Assembly: GCA_019686135.1 (NCBI GenBank) | Contig: JADGHL010000032.1 | Location: 1-44,425 of the forward strand | Length of the DNA: 44,425 nucleotides | Reading direction: 5' to 3' | DNA from: Myxococcaceae bacterium | GTDB lineage: Bacteria > Myxococcota > Myxococcia > Myxococcales > Myxococcaceae | Shown here: positions 16,858 through 25,643 of the stretch, one piece after another | Layout: every line of letters begins with the position of its first letter | Position numbering within the stretch: position 1 is the first letter of the stretch | The notes under the pieces: model-generated | The model's database searches: none | Told to the model about the DNA's origin: nothing | What the model saw: the letters and a program-made list of their open reading frames with translations, nothing else | Translations under genes and position numbers: made by a program

Positions 16858-17822
16858 GCGGCTGGGGACGGTTCCGTCGGCGCCGCCTGGCGCTGATCGC
16901 GCTGGTGCTCCTGGGCGCCTTCGCCCTGGTCGCGCTGTGCGCGGATCTGATCGCGTCCGACCTGCCGATCGCCGTCCGCGTGGAGGGGCACACGTACGTT
17001 CTTCCCGCGAGGACGCGGCCGCCGGCACTGGCCCACGAGGACATGGCCTCGCTGCGCGCGCGCGCAGAGTGGCTCATCCCACCGCTCTTCGAGCGCGGGC
17101 CCGATCAGCCTCACCTCGACGCGGTCCTCCATCCACCCGGGGCCGACGCGCCGCTTGGCACCGACGAGCTGGGGCGCGACGTGCTGGCGCGCCTCGTCCA
17201 CGGCGCGCGGTTGAGCCTGGTGATCGGGCTGTTGTCGGTCGGGTTGTACGTGTTGATCGGCGTCGTGCTCGGTGCGCTCGCAGGCTGGTTCGGCGGCGTG
17301 GTGGACACCATCGTCTCGCGCGTCACCGAGGTGATGCTCGCCTTCCCGACCTTCTTTCTGGTGCTGGCGATCCTCGGAGTGATGCGCGTCGAGTCGATCG
17401 TCCCGGTGATGGTGGTGATCGGCCTGACCCGCTGGACGGACGTGTCGCGGCTGGTGCGCGGCGAGGTGCTGCGGCTGAAGACCGAGGACTATGTGCAGGC
17501 CAGCCGCGCGCTCGGAGCGCCGCCGATGTGGGTGATCGCCCGCCACCTTCTGCCCAACGCGCTCGGGCCGGTGCTGGTGAACGCCACCTTCGGGATCGCC
17601 GGAGCGATCCTCATCGAAACCGCGCTGTCGTTCCTCGGGTTCGGCGTGCCGCCGCCGCAGGCCTCCTGGGGTGAGCTGTTGACCCAGGCACACCGCTACG
17701 TGACCTGGCCCGGCGCCTGGTGGCTGACTCTTTTTCCGGGCATGGCGATCTTCTTCACTGTCACCGCGCTCAACCTCGTCGGCGAAGGACTGAGAGACGC
17801 GTTCGACCCGCGCCTGCGCTAG
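16854..17822 (+). CDS. ABC transporter permease, DppC/OppC family
   Basis: A 322-residue inner-membrane protein starting in an ATGA overlap with the previous stop. After a first helix (LALIALVLLGAFALVALCAD) comes an about 90-residue periplasmic loop, then PLGTDELGRDVLARLVHGAR, the DppC/OppC signature, the EAA motif (YVQASRALGAPPMWVIARHL) and EGLRDAFDPRLR at the end. The longer first loop resembles the OppC type that contacts the binding protein. The cognate ATPases lie at 19913 and 20953. Confidence 0.95.
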   Translation: MSGWGRFRRRRLALIALVLLGAFALVALCADLIASDLPIAVRVEGHTYVLPARTRPPALAHEDMASLRARAEWLIPPLFERGPDQPHLDAVLHPPGADAPLGTDELGRDVLARLVHGARLSLVIGLLSVGLYVLIGVVLGALAGWFGGVVDTIVSRVTEVMLAFPTFFLVLAILGVMRVESIVPVMVVIGLTRWTDVSRLVRGEVLRLKTEDYVQASRALGAPPMWVIARHLLPNALGPVLVNATFGIAGAILIETALSFLGFGVPPPQASWGELLTQAHRYVTWPGAWWLTLFPGMAIFFTVTALNLVGEGLRDAFDPRLR

Positions 17823-17849
17823 AGTCGCGCCTCACCTTCAAGCACCCAC

Positions 17850-18626
17850 ATGGCAACCATCAAGCTCGGCGATCTGCTCATCAAGGCGAACGTGCTTCAG
17901 GAGGGCCAGCTCAAAGCAGCACTGGCGGAACAACAGAAGTGGGGTGGGCGGCTCGGCGAGATCCTCGTTCGGATGAACCTGATCACCGAAGAGGTCCTGG
18001 TCAAAGCGCTGTCCAGGCAGTTGGGGATCCCCGCGGTGAATCTGGACGCGGTGCAGGGGATCCCGCCGCACGTGAAGGCGAAGCTGCCGGTGGAGATGGC
18101 ACGCGATCTGGTGGCGGTGCCCATCCAGCTCCGCGACGACGGCAAGACGCTCGTGGTGGCGATGGCCGAGCCCCAGAACGTCGAGACGGTGGACATGATC
18201 CGCGCGCGCGCCAACACGCGCGTGATGACCCAGGTCGCCGGGCGGACGGCGATCATGCGCGCCATCGCCCGCTTCTACGAGGGCGAGGCGGACGTCTCCG
18301 ACTTCGAAGGGTCCTTCAAGGTCGTCGACTCGCAGGGCCGCACGGTGGTCAAGAGCCTCAAGGAGATCGAGGCGCAGGCCGGTGCTGCCGTCGCCTCGGC
18401 GGCTGCCGCTCCTGCGTCGCCGCCGCCCGTCGCCTCGCGCGGGCCGGTGTCGCTGAGCGACGTGCCGTCCGTCGGAAAGCGGCCCGCGGAGAACCCGGTG
18501 GAGATCCTGCGCGCGGTGGAGGACGTGCAGCGCAAGGAGGTGGCGGCCATCAAGGCGATGGTCGAGCTTCTGATCGAAAAAGGCGTCTTCTCCCGCGAGG
18601 AGTACCTCGCCAAGGTCAGGCGGTAG
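17850..18626 (+). CDS. stand-alone MshEN-type (GspE/PilB N-terminal) domain protein
   Basis: A 258-residue soluble protein. Residues 5-57 contain two tandem 24-residue motifs of the type [KR]LGxxLxxxxxxxxxxLxxALxxQ (K5 to Q28, R34 to Q57), the cyclic di-GMP-binding motif of MshEN domains; Asn replaces the usual Gly at motif position 10 in both. The rest to about 150 is the GspE_N subdomain (VPIQLRDDGKTLVVAMAEPQ, VDMIRARANTRVMTQVAG). After an Ala/Pro linker, a helical tail (VEILRAVEDVQRKEVAAIKA, then LIEKGVFSREEYLAKVRR) resembles the end of the next gene. No Walker A, no ATPase domain: this is not a pilus motor but a probable nucleotide-sensing adaptor. It sits inside the peptide-importer gene run. 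Confidence 0.82.
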   Translation: MATIKLGDLLIKANVLQEGQLKAALAEQQKWGGRLGEILVRMNLITEEVLVKALSRQLGIPAVNLDAVQGIPPHVKAKLPVEMARDLVAVPIQLRDDGKTLVVAMAEPQNVETVDMIRARANTRVMTQVAGRTAIMRAIARFYEGEADVSDFEGSFKVVDSQGRTVVKSLKEIEAQAGAAVASAAAAPASPPPVASRGPVSLSDVPSVGKRPAENPVEILRAVEDVQRKEVAAIKAMVELLIEKGVFSREEYLAKVRR

Positions 18627-18636
18627 CGGGCGCGCC

Positions 18637-19848
18637 ATGGGCAAGAAGATCGGTGAGCTGCTGATTGAGGCAGGGGTCGCCACGCCCGCGGACCTGGAGG
18701 CGGCGCTGATCGCTCAGCGCGCGAACCCCACCGCGCGGCTGGGGCAGTTGCTCGTGGGGATGAACCGGGGCGTGACCTGGCAGCACGTGGCGCGTGCCCT
18801 GGCGCAGCAGTACGAGCTGCCCTTCATCGAGCTGCCGCAGATCCCGGCCTCGGTGTCCTCGCTGGTGCCGGTGGAGTTCCAGACCGAGCACCGCATCGTC
18901 CCCTTCCAGGTGGAGCGCGACGGCAAGGTGGAGCGCCTCCACCTGGCGATCGCGGATCCCACCAACATGGAGATGGTGGACGAGCTCCGCTTCCAGCTCG
19001 GCAAGCCGGTCCGGATCTTCGTCGCGGCGGAGAACGACATCGACGCGGTGCTGTCCGCGCTGGGCGGCGAGGCGATCGCGGAGCTCGAAGCGGTCGAGGT
19101 GGAGATGGACGACGACGACGGCTCCGACGTGCCGATCGCCGAGGCTCCGCCGGGCGCCGGCGACTGGAGCGATGCGCCTCCGCCGGTGCCGGCGGCCGCG
19201 CTCCCGCCGGAATGGGACCTCTTCGACGCTGGGCCCGCCGCACCGGGTGGCGCGGTGCCGCCGAGCAGCCCGGCCGCTGCGAGCGGAGCGGCGCCGAAAA
19301 CCTCTCCGATGGGCGCTGCGCCCGCGTCGAACGGAGCATCCGCGCCGAGCGTCGCGCCCGCACCTCACGCGGCACCGCCACCGAACGGGCGGCATGCTCC
19401 GGCTGCCGCGCCCATGCCACCCGCGGCGGATCTCGACGCGCTGCTCGGGCAGGCGAGCGCCGCGGCGTCGCCGGTCCAGGACGTCCAGCCGTTGACGCGG
19501 CCCGTGCTTCCACCGCCGCCGGGGCAGCCCAGGCCCGGGACGGCGCAGGTGGCGGAGGTGCTCCGGTTCGAGCCGCCACCGAAAAAGGCCCCGCCCGCGC
19601 CGCCGCCGTCCAACCTCGCGCCGAGTCCGGCTCCGACACCGGCGCCGGCTCCGGCTCCTGCGCTCGACTTCTCCGAAGAGGATCTGGCCATCCTGGAGAA
19701 CCTCGAACGCATGGCGCACGGGGAGGAGCCGACGCTCGAGTCCGCGAAGGTGCGGCCCGCGCAGATGGTAGCGTCTCTCATCCGTCTCCTGATGCGGAAG
19801 GGCGTCATCGCCGAGACGGAGTTCCTCGAAGAGCTCGGCCGGAAGTAG
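18637..19848 (+). CDS. second MshEN-type domain protein with long Pro/Ala linker
   Basis: A 403-residue paralogue of the previous gene, 10 bases downstream. Residues 4-27 ([20 protein letters not shown]) fit the MshEN motif including Gly13; the second motif (R34 on, [12 protein letters not shown]) is less regular, with one extra residue. The GspE_N subdomain follows ([32 protein letters not shown]). Residues 150-340 are disordered Pro/Ala-rich sequence with an acidic start (VEMDDDDG). The C-terminal 60 residues ([20 protein letters not shown], then [20 protein letters not shown]) match the tail of the first paralogue, suggesting a shared docking module. No ATPase motifs. Cyclic di-GMP binding is predicted, not shown. 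Confidence 0.8.
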   Translation: MGKKIGELLIEAGVATPADLEAALIAQRANPTARLGQLLVGMNRGVTWQHVARALAQQYELPFIELPQIPASVSSLVPVEFQTEHRIVPFQVERDGKVERLHLAIADPTNMEMVDELRFQLGKPVRIFVAAENDIDAVLSALGGEAIAELEAVEVEMDDDDGSDVPIAEAPPGAGDWSDAPPPVPAAALPPEWDLFDAGPAAPGGAVPPSSPAAASGAAPKTSPMGAAPASNGASAPSVAPAPHAAPPPNGRHAPAAAPMPPAADLDALLGQASAAASPVQDVQPLTRPVLPPPPGQPRPGTAQVAEVLRFEPPPKKAPPAPPPSNLAPSPAPTPAPAPAPALDFSEEDLAILENLERMAHGEEPTLESAKVRPAQMVASLIRLLMRKGVIAETEFLEELGRK

Positions 19849-19912
19849 GGAGGCCAGGCTCCGGGAAAATACGGGCCGCCCGGATCCGTTCTGGTACCGT
19901 TGGCGTGCGCCC

Positions 19913-20952
19913 ATGAGCGAGCCGCTCCTCGACATCCGCGACCTGCAGACGCAGTTCAAGACCGAAGAGGGGTCGTTCCTCGCGGTGGACCACGTCTCGT
20001 TCTCCATCCCGCCGGCGGGCACGCTGGGGGTGGTCGGCGAGTCCGGCTGCGGGAAGTCGGTCACCGCGCTCAGCGTGATGCGGCTGGTGGCGGATCCGCC
20101 GGGGCGGATCGTGGGCGGGAGCATCGTCTACCGCGGCACGGATCTGCTGAAGCTCTCCGAAGAGGAGATGCGGAAGATCCGCGGCAACCGGATCTCGATG
20201 ATCTTCCAGGAGCCGATGACCTCGCTGAACCCGGTCTTCACGGTCGGCGAGCAGATCGCCGAAGCGGTCCGGCTCCATCAGCACCTCGACCGCCGCGCCG
20301 CGCGCGCGAAGGCGATCGAAATGCTGCGCAAGGTGGGGATCCCGGCCCCGGAGGCGCGCGTCGACAACTACCCGCACCAGATGTCCGGCGGGATGCGCCA
20401 GCGCGTGATGATCGCGATGGCGCTCTCGTGCAACCCGGACCTTCTGATCGCAGACGAGCCCACCACCGCGCTGGACGTGACCATCCAAGCGCAGATCCTC
20501 GACCTCATCCGCACGCTCCAGAAGGAGCGCCAGATGGCGGTGATGTTGATCACCCACGACCTCGGCGTGGTCGCCGAGACCTGCGACGAGGTGGTGGTGA
20601 TGTACGCGGGCCGCGTGGTGGAGCGCGCTCCGGTGCGGCAGCTGTTCAAGGCGCCGTCGCACCCGTACACGGCGGGGTTGTTGCGGTCGATCCCGTCCTT
20701 CGAGGACGGCAGCGGCCGGGGCGCGCGCGAACGGCTGCGCACCATCCCGGGCATCGTCCCGTCCCTGCGGGCGCTCCCCGCGGGCTGCCGCTTCCGCGAT
20801 CGCTGCGACCGTGCCCTCGAGGTCTGCGCGCGGATCGACCCGCCTCTCCAACAGAAGCGCGACGGCCAGTGGGCCGCCTGTCACAACCCGGTGCCCGTGC
20901 GGGACGGTGCGCACGAGGCCACCCTCACCCCGCCCGCTGCGGCACCCCACGC

Positions 20953-20956
<4 letters not shown>
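19913..20956 (+). CDS. peptide ABC transporter ATP-binding protein, OppD/DppD family
   Basis: A 347-residue ATPase with Walker [10 protein letters not shown]-loop [11 protein letters not shown], signature [10 protein letters not shown], Walker [13 protein letters not shown] and H-loop ITHDLGVV. The C-terminal oligopeptide/dipeptide extension has [12 protein letters not shown] and four Cys ([15 protein letters not shown]), the spacing that binds an iron-sulfur cluster in DppD homologues. It pairs with the next gene to drive the two permeases at 15871 and 16854, although two MshEN genes lie between. Confidence 0.95.
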
Positions 20957-21969
<1,013 letters not shown>

Positions 21970-21971
21970 CC

Positions 21972-22391
21972 GTGTCCTCCCCACCGTTCTGGTTGAGCCA
22001 CCACCCCGAGGCGGAGCTCGCCCGCACCTACCGCCTGGGTGGCGTGCACGTGTGCGCGCGCTGCCTGGGCACGTATCCGGTTCTCTTCTCCGCGATCGCC
22101 CTGCAGATCGCCGTACGCGCGCCGCTTCGGTGGAGGTGGGACGGACTGGTGGCGGTGGGGCTGTTGCTGCCGGCGTTGCTCGATTGGGCGTATGGCAGGT
22201 TCCGTCCGCTCGCTGGCTCCAACGCTTGGCGGACCGGAACCGGTGTGCTCTTGGGCCTTGCGCTCGGCCGGACCCTCTACGTCCATTTTCGTAGCCCGCT
22301 TCCGCTGTGGCTTCTCGTCCAGGCCGCGCTCGTGACAGCGGTGGCGGTGCCTGTCATCGTGCTGCGGCTGAGGCGGCAGGGAAGGGGATAG
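21972..22391 (+). CDS. DUF2085-like membrane protein
   Basis: A 139-residue protein starting at GTG 21972, two bases after the OppF-like stop. It opens with SSPPFWLSHHPEAELARTYR and VHVCARCLGTYPVLF; the His pair and CxxC knuckle at the membrane interface are the hallmark of DUF2085 proteins. Three to four membrane helices follow (LVAVGLLLPALLDWAYG, GTGVLLGLALGRTLYV, LLVQAALVTAVAVPVIVL), with RPLAGSNAWRTGTG matching the family glycine-rich loop. Function unknown. Position suggests cotranscription with the importer, but a role in transport is not supported. Confidence 0.8.
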   Translation: MSSPPFWLSHHPEAELARTYRLGGVHVCARCLGTYPVLFSAIALQIAVRAPLRWRWDGLVAVGLLLPALLDWAYGRFRPLAGSNAWRTGTGVLLGLALGRTLYVHFRSPLPLWLLVQAALVTAVAVPVIVLRLRRQGRG

Positions 22392-22436
22392 ATCGTCTCC
22401 GGCCGCCGTTCGTTGATCCTCCTGCGTGAAGCAGGA

Positions 22437-22453
22437 CCCCTCGTGAGAAGGGG
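22437..22453 (+). promoter_or_regulatory. hairpin that pairs with the sigma-factor ribosome binding site
   Basis: CCCCT (22437-22441) pairs with AGGGG (22449-22453), which is the Shine-Dalgarno directly before the GTG at 22456; the loop is 7 bases. A second hairpin, TCCTGC-GTGAA-GCAGGA, lies just upstream (22420-22436). Together they could lower translation of the sigma factor. No ECF-type auto-promoter (GGAAC and CGTC) was found in the 64-base gap. Confidence 0.35.
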
Positions 22454-22455
22454 GC

Positions 22456-23088
22456 GTGTTGAAGACGGATGTGACAGACGAGGAGCTGATGCTCTCGTTC
22501 CGCGCCGGCGACGCGCGCGCGTTCGAGACGCTCGTCGCCCGCCACCGGACGCCGGTCTTCAACTTCATCCTCCGACTCACGGGCCAGCGCGCCCGCGCCG
22601 AGGACCTGCTTCAGGAGACGTGGTTGAAGGTGGTGCGGGGCGCACAGGACTGGCAGCCGAAGGCCCGGTTCACCACCTGGGTCTACACGATCGCGAGGAA
22701 CCTCTGCGTGGACAGCGCGCGCAAAGAGAGCTACCGCAAGGCGGACTCGCTCGACGCGCCGGTGGCGGCGGGCGGCGACGGCGATGGCCGCGCGCTCGGC
22801 GAAGCGCTCCCCGACATCGGCGGAACCTCTCCCGACCGCGGCGCGTACAACCGGCGGCTGCGACCGCTGATCGAAGCGGCGCTCCAATCTTTGCCGGAGG
22901 AACAGCGGGAGGTGTTCCTGCTGCGCGAATACAGCGGGATCCCGTTCAAGGAGATCGCAGATGTGACCGGCGTCCCGGAGAACACGGTGAAGAGCCGGAT
23001 GCGGTACGCCCTCGAGGGCCTGCGCCGGAAGCTGGCGGAGCTCGGGGTGGACGGAGACATGGCCGAGGAGAGGACGGCACTGGGATGA
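22456..23088 (+). CDS. ECF (RpoE-type) RNA polymerase sigma factor
   Basis: A 210-residue sigma-70 family protein with only regions 2 and 4. Region 2: FETLVARHRTPVFNFILRLT, RAEDLLQETWLKVVRG and FTTWVYTIARNLCVDSARKE. Region 4: LPEEQREVFLLREYSGIPFK and EIADVTGVPENTVKSRMRYA, the helix-turn-helix that reads the -35 element. A linker of about 45 residues between them is Gly/Asp-rich and longer than usual. It starts GTG-TTG with a strong AGGGGG site and overlaps the anti-sigma gene by ATGA, so the pair is translated together. What it regulates is unknown; the pilus operon directly downstream is a candidate. Confidence 0.94.
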   Translation: MLKTDVTDEELMLSFRAGDARAFETLVARHRTPVFNFILRLTGQRARAEDLLQETWLKVVRGAQDWQPKARFTTWVYTIARNLCVDSARKESYRKADSLDAPVAAGGDGDGRALGEALPDIGGTSPDRGAYNRRLRPLIEAALQSLPEEQREVFLLREYSGIPFKEIADVTGVPENTVKSRMRYALEGLRRKLAELGVDGDMAEERTALG

Positions 23089-24488
23089 GCGCGCCAGCGA
23101 CACACGTGGACGATCTGCTCCTCGACTTCGCGTACGGCGAGCTCTCCGAGCGCGAGGCGAAGGCCGTGCAGGCGCACCTGTCGTCGTGCGCTCAGTGCCA
23201 GGCCTCGCTGGACGAGATCCAGGGCGTGCGCCGAGTCATGGCGAAGCTGCCGCCTGCGGAGGCCCCGAAGGACGGGCTCGACTCGCTGTTGGCCTACGCC
23301 GAACAGGCCGCGCGGCGGGTCCAGGCCGGGCCTGCTCCGAAGAAGGCGTGGTGGCGCGCGCTGATCCTCCCATTGGGTGGGGTCACCGCGGCGGCGATCT
23401 TCTTCATCGTCGGCCAGAAGGTGACGAAGGACGAGTCGCTCCGGGAGGCTGCGCACCATGCCGCGGTGGCGAAGGTCTCCGGCGAAACCGCCGACGCCCT
23501 CGCGCCCGCACCGCCGCCTGTGGCGCCTTCGCCCGAGCCCACCGTGCCCGCCGAGAGTGCGGCGAAGGACGAGGCTTTCGCCGCGGTGCCGAAGGACGTT
23601 GCCGCCGCTGAAAGAACGCGGCCGGACGCGAAGGTGTCGATGGCGGGGGCGCCAAAGGGGCGCGTGGCCGAATCGACGCTGGAGGTGCCGAAGAAGAAGG
23701 CGGCGCCGTCGCCATCGATGGACCACCACGTCGCAGGGTTCGGCCCGCCCGGCGGATCTGGATCCATCGGTCTCGCCCAGGCGGGCGATGGATCGGCGGC
23801 GCTCGGCCGAGGTGCGGCTGCACACAGCCGTTCGGCGGGTGGCGCCGGGTTCGACGCCGAGGTGCCCGTGCGAGCCACTGCGCGGATGAAGGCCGACGTG
23901 CCGGCCGTCGCGGACAAGGATGCGAAGGCGGAAGCGATGCCGGCTCCGACGCCCGCCGTGACCGGCACCGCTTCTGCGCCCCGGACGGTGGCCATGGACG
24001 GCCTCCAGGTCGAAGACGCGCTGCCTGCGGCTGCGTCCGAGGCCGAGGTGGACGATCGCGCTGTCCGCGAAGCGCGCGAGGAGCGCAAACCGGCCCTTCG
24101 CGATGCGGAGGCGAAGGCGTTGCTGGATCAGGCGCTGGCGGCGAACCGTGCCCGGAGGTTCGCGGAGGCCATCCGTGCGTGCCAGGCCGTGCTGGCGCTC
24201 TCGGTCGGCGACGCCCGGATCCGGCAGGGCGCGCTCAACGCGCTGTGCGAGGCGCAGTCCGAGCTGTCGGGCGATCTCTCCGCGTGCGAGGTGCTCGTGC
24301 GCGACTATCCCTCCTCGGGCGCGGCGAGCGTCGCGCGGAACCGGATCGCTTCCTTCCGCGCCCGGACCGGGCCCGCCGCCACCGGCGCGCCGGCGCCGCG
24401 GCCGCCGTACGCCACCGAGAAGCGGGCGGCCCAACCTGCGCGCGCCGCGCCGGAAGATGCAGCGGACCCGACGGCCCCGCGGCAATGA
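23085..24488 (+). CDS. membrane anti-sigma factor with zinc-binding domain and TPR-like periplasmic tail
   Basis: A 467-residue protein. Residues 1-50 form a ZAS-type anti-sigma domain (LLLDFAYGELSEREAKAVQA, then H31-x3-C35-x2-C38), which holds the preceding sigma factor. One membrane helix lies at 91-110 (RALILPLGGVTAAAIFFIVG). The periplasmic part has a low-complexity Ala/Pro/Lys region (about 120-330) and ends in a TPR-like helical domain (AKALLDQALAANRARRFAEA, IRACQAVLAL, NALCEAQSELSGDLSACEVL). The size of the outer part suggests it senses something in the envelope or assembles with other proteins. It starts in the ATGA of the sigma stop. The TPR assignment is by pattern. Confidence 0.88.
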   Translation: MSAPATHVDDLLLDFAYGELSEREAKAVQAHLSSCAQCQASLDEIQGVRRVMAKLPPAEAPKDGLDSLLAYAEQAARRVQAGPAPKKAWWRALILPLGGVTAAAIFFIVGQKVTKDESLREAAHHAAVAKVSGETADALAPAPPPVAPSPEPTVPAESAAKDEAFAAVPKDVAAAERTRPDAKVSMAGAPKGRVAESTLEVPKKKAAPSPSMDHHVAGFGPPGGSGSIGLAQAGDGSAALGRGAAAHSRSAGGAGFDAEVPVRATARMKADVPAVADKDAKAEAMPAPTPAVTGTASAPRTVAMDGLQVEDALPAAASEAEVDDRAVREAREERKPALRDAEAKALLDQALAANRARRFAEAIRACQAVLALSVGDARIRQGALNALCEAQSELSGDLSACEVLVRDYPSSGAASVARNRIASFRARTGPAATGAPAPRPPYATEKRAAQPARAAPEDAADPTAPRQ

Positions 24489-24567
24489 GCGGCCGGACCG
24501 TCATCCAGGTGTGCTGACCTGCGCGGGTGTGTGCCGACAAGGCGGCGAGACGGTCCAAATCCGGAAC

Positions 24568-24590
24568 AAGGCTCAGGAAATCCTGACCTT
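24568..24590. promoter_or_regulatory. near-perfect inverted repeat before the pilus operon
   Basis: AAGG-c-TCAGGA / TCCTGA-CCTT: a 10-bp inverted repeat with one bulged C and a two-base centre, 54 bases upstream of the first pilus gene. It has no U-tract so is more likely an operator or leader hairpin than a terminator. The rest of the 155-base gap 24489-24643 shows no clear promoter. Confidence 0.35.
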
Positions 24591-24643
24591 CACGCGGCCA
24601 CGTGACCGATGAACACCCATCCGCATCCGCCGATAATCCTGGC

Positions 24644-25639
24644 ATGGTGAGGTGTCGTACATCGGGGCGGGAGTCCGGGCAGGCGGCCGTTGAGGCGGCG
24701 ATCGTCATGCCGATGATGGTGTTTCTGGTCCTCGGCATCCTCCAGCTCACGATGCTGCAGCAGGCCCGGATCATGACGGAGTACGCGGCCTACAACGCCG
24801 CGCGCGCGGGCATCGTCTGGAACGGGAACAACGAGCGCATGCACGACGCGGCGATCGTCTCGCTGTTGCCCACCATGGGCCGCACCGATTCGCTGGTCAA
24901 ACTGGGTGAGACCTGGGCGTTGCACCAGCTCTACGACACCGCGCTCCGGAAGCTGTCGTGGGGCAGCCCGGTGCCGCAGTCGATCAACGGCTCCAACCTG
25001 CTCGGCTTCATCCGCGTCGACACCATCAACCCCGCGCTCTACACGCCGATCAACTCGATCTGGAAGTTGCCGCCGATTCAGGGAAACACCGGCGTCAACT
25101 GGAAGGAGCTGGACTTCGACGGCCCAGACTCCTACCCGGAGGTGCCGGACCTGGCGCGGCGGATCGGCAAGTTCTTCAAGATCACGATGCCGGACAGCAA
25201 CGAGGAGGAGTACCGCCGCTCGACGGTGCTCACCATCCGCGTCCGCTACTGGTACGAGATGCGCGTTCCGTTCGCGAACTGGATGATCTTCCTGTGCTGG
25301 TACGCCGCGAACGCGGGCGTGAGCCTGAGCGGCGCCTTCGGCAGCGAGCAGATCAACTACTCGCCGGTGGGCGGCGGCGCGAGCATCGTCGGCGGCAACG
25401 GCAACAAGGGCGCGCTCCCGGTGATGGCCACCGGCATCCGCCACAACAAGGGCTACGCCACCGCGTACCAGCCCGAGATGCTGGTGCTCTGGGGGCTGGC
25501 CACCGGGCAGATTCCGCTCATCTCCAGCCTCGTCGGCAAGCGCTACTTCATCCCGCTGACTGCGACCTACAGCATGCGGATGCAGTCGAACTTCCACCGC
25601 AAGTGGATCATGCACCTCAACCCCAGCTGGGGACTCTAA
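24644..25639 (+). CDS. TadE-like pseudopilin with large C-terminal domain
   Basis: A 331-residue protein with a type IVb prepilin-like N-terminus: basic leader MVRCRTSGRESG, cleavage predicted after G12, then QAAVEAAIVMPMMVFLVLGI with Glu at +5, the residue that aligns pilin subunits, and a hydrophobic helix to about residue 35. The remaining 290 residues are a soluble domain without a recognised family; a second hydrophobic stretch (FANWMIFLCWYAANAGVSL) lies near 215. TadE-family pseudopilins are usually about 150-200 residues, so this one is large. The ATG at 24644 is chosen to give a short leader; a GTG at 24602 is also in frame. First gene of the first pilus operon, 4 bases before the next. 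Confidence 0.82.
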   Translation: MVRCRTSGRESGQAAVEAAIVMPMMVFLVLGILQLTMLQQARIMTEYAAYNAARAGIVWNGNNERMHDAAIVSLLPTMGRTDSLVKLGETWALHQLYDTALRKLSWGSPVPQSINGSNLLGFIRVDTINPALYTPINSIWKLPPIQGNTGVNWKELDFDGPDSYPEVPDLARRIGKFFKITMPDSNEEEYRRSTVLTIRVRYWYEMRVPFANWMIFLCWYAANAGVSLSGAFGSEQINYSPVGGGASIVGGNGNKGALPVMATGIRHNKGYATAYQPEMLVLWGLATGQIPLISSLVGKRYFIPLTATYSMRMQSNFHRKWIMHLNPSWGL

Positions 25640-25643
25640 TCCG

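Noticed and set aside
24636-24660. TGGCAT near the first pilus gene as a sigma-54 -24 element
   Set aside because: No GC dinucleotide at the required -12 position.
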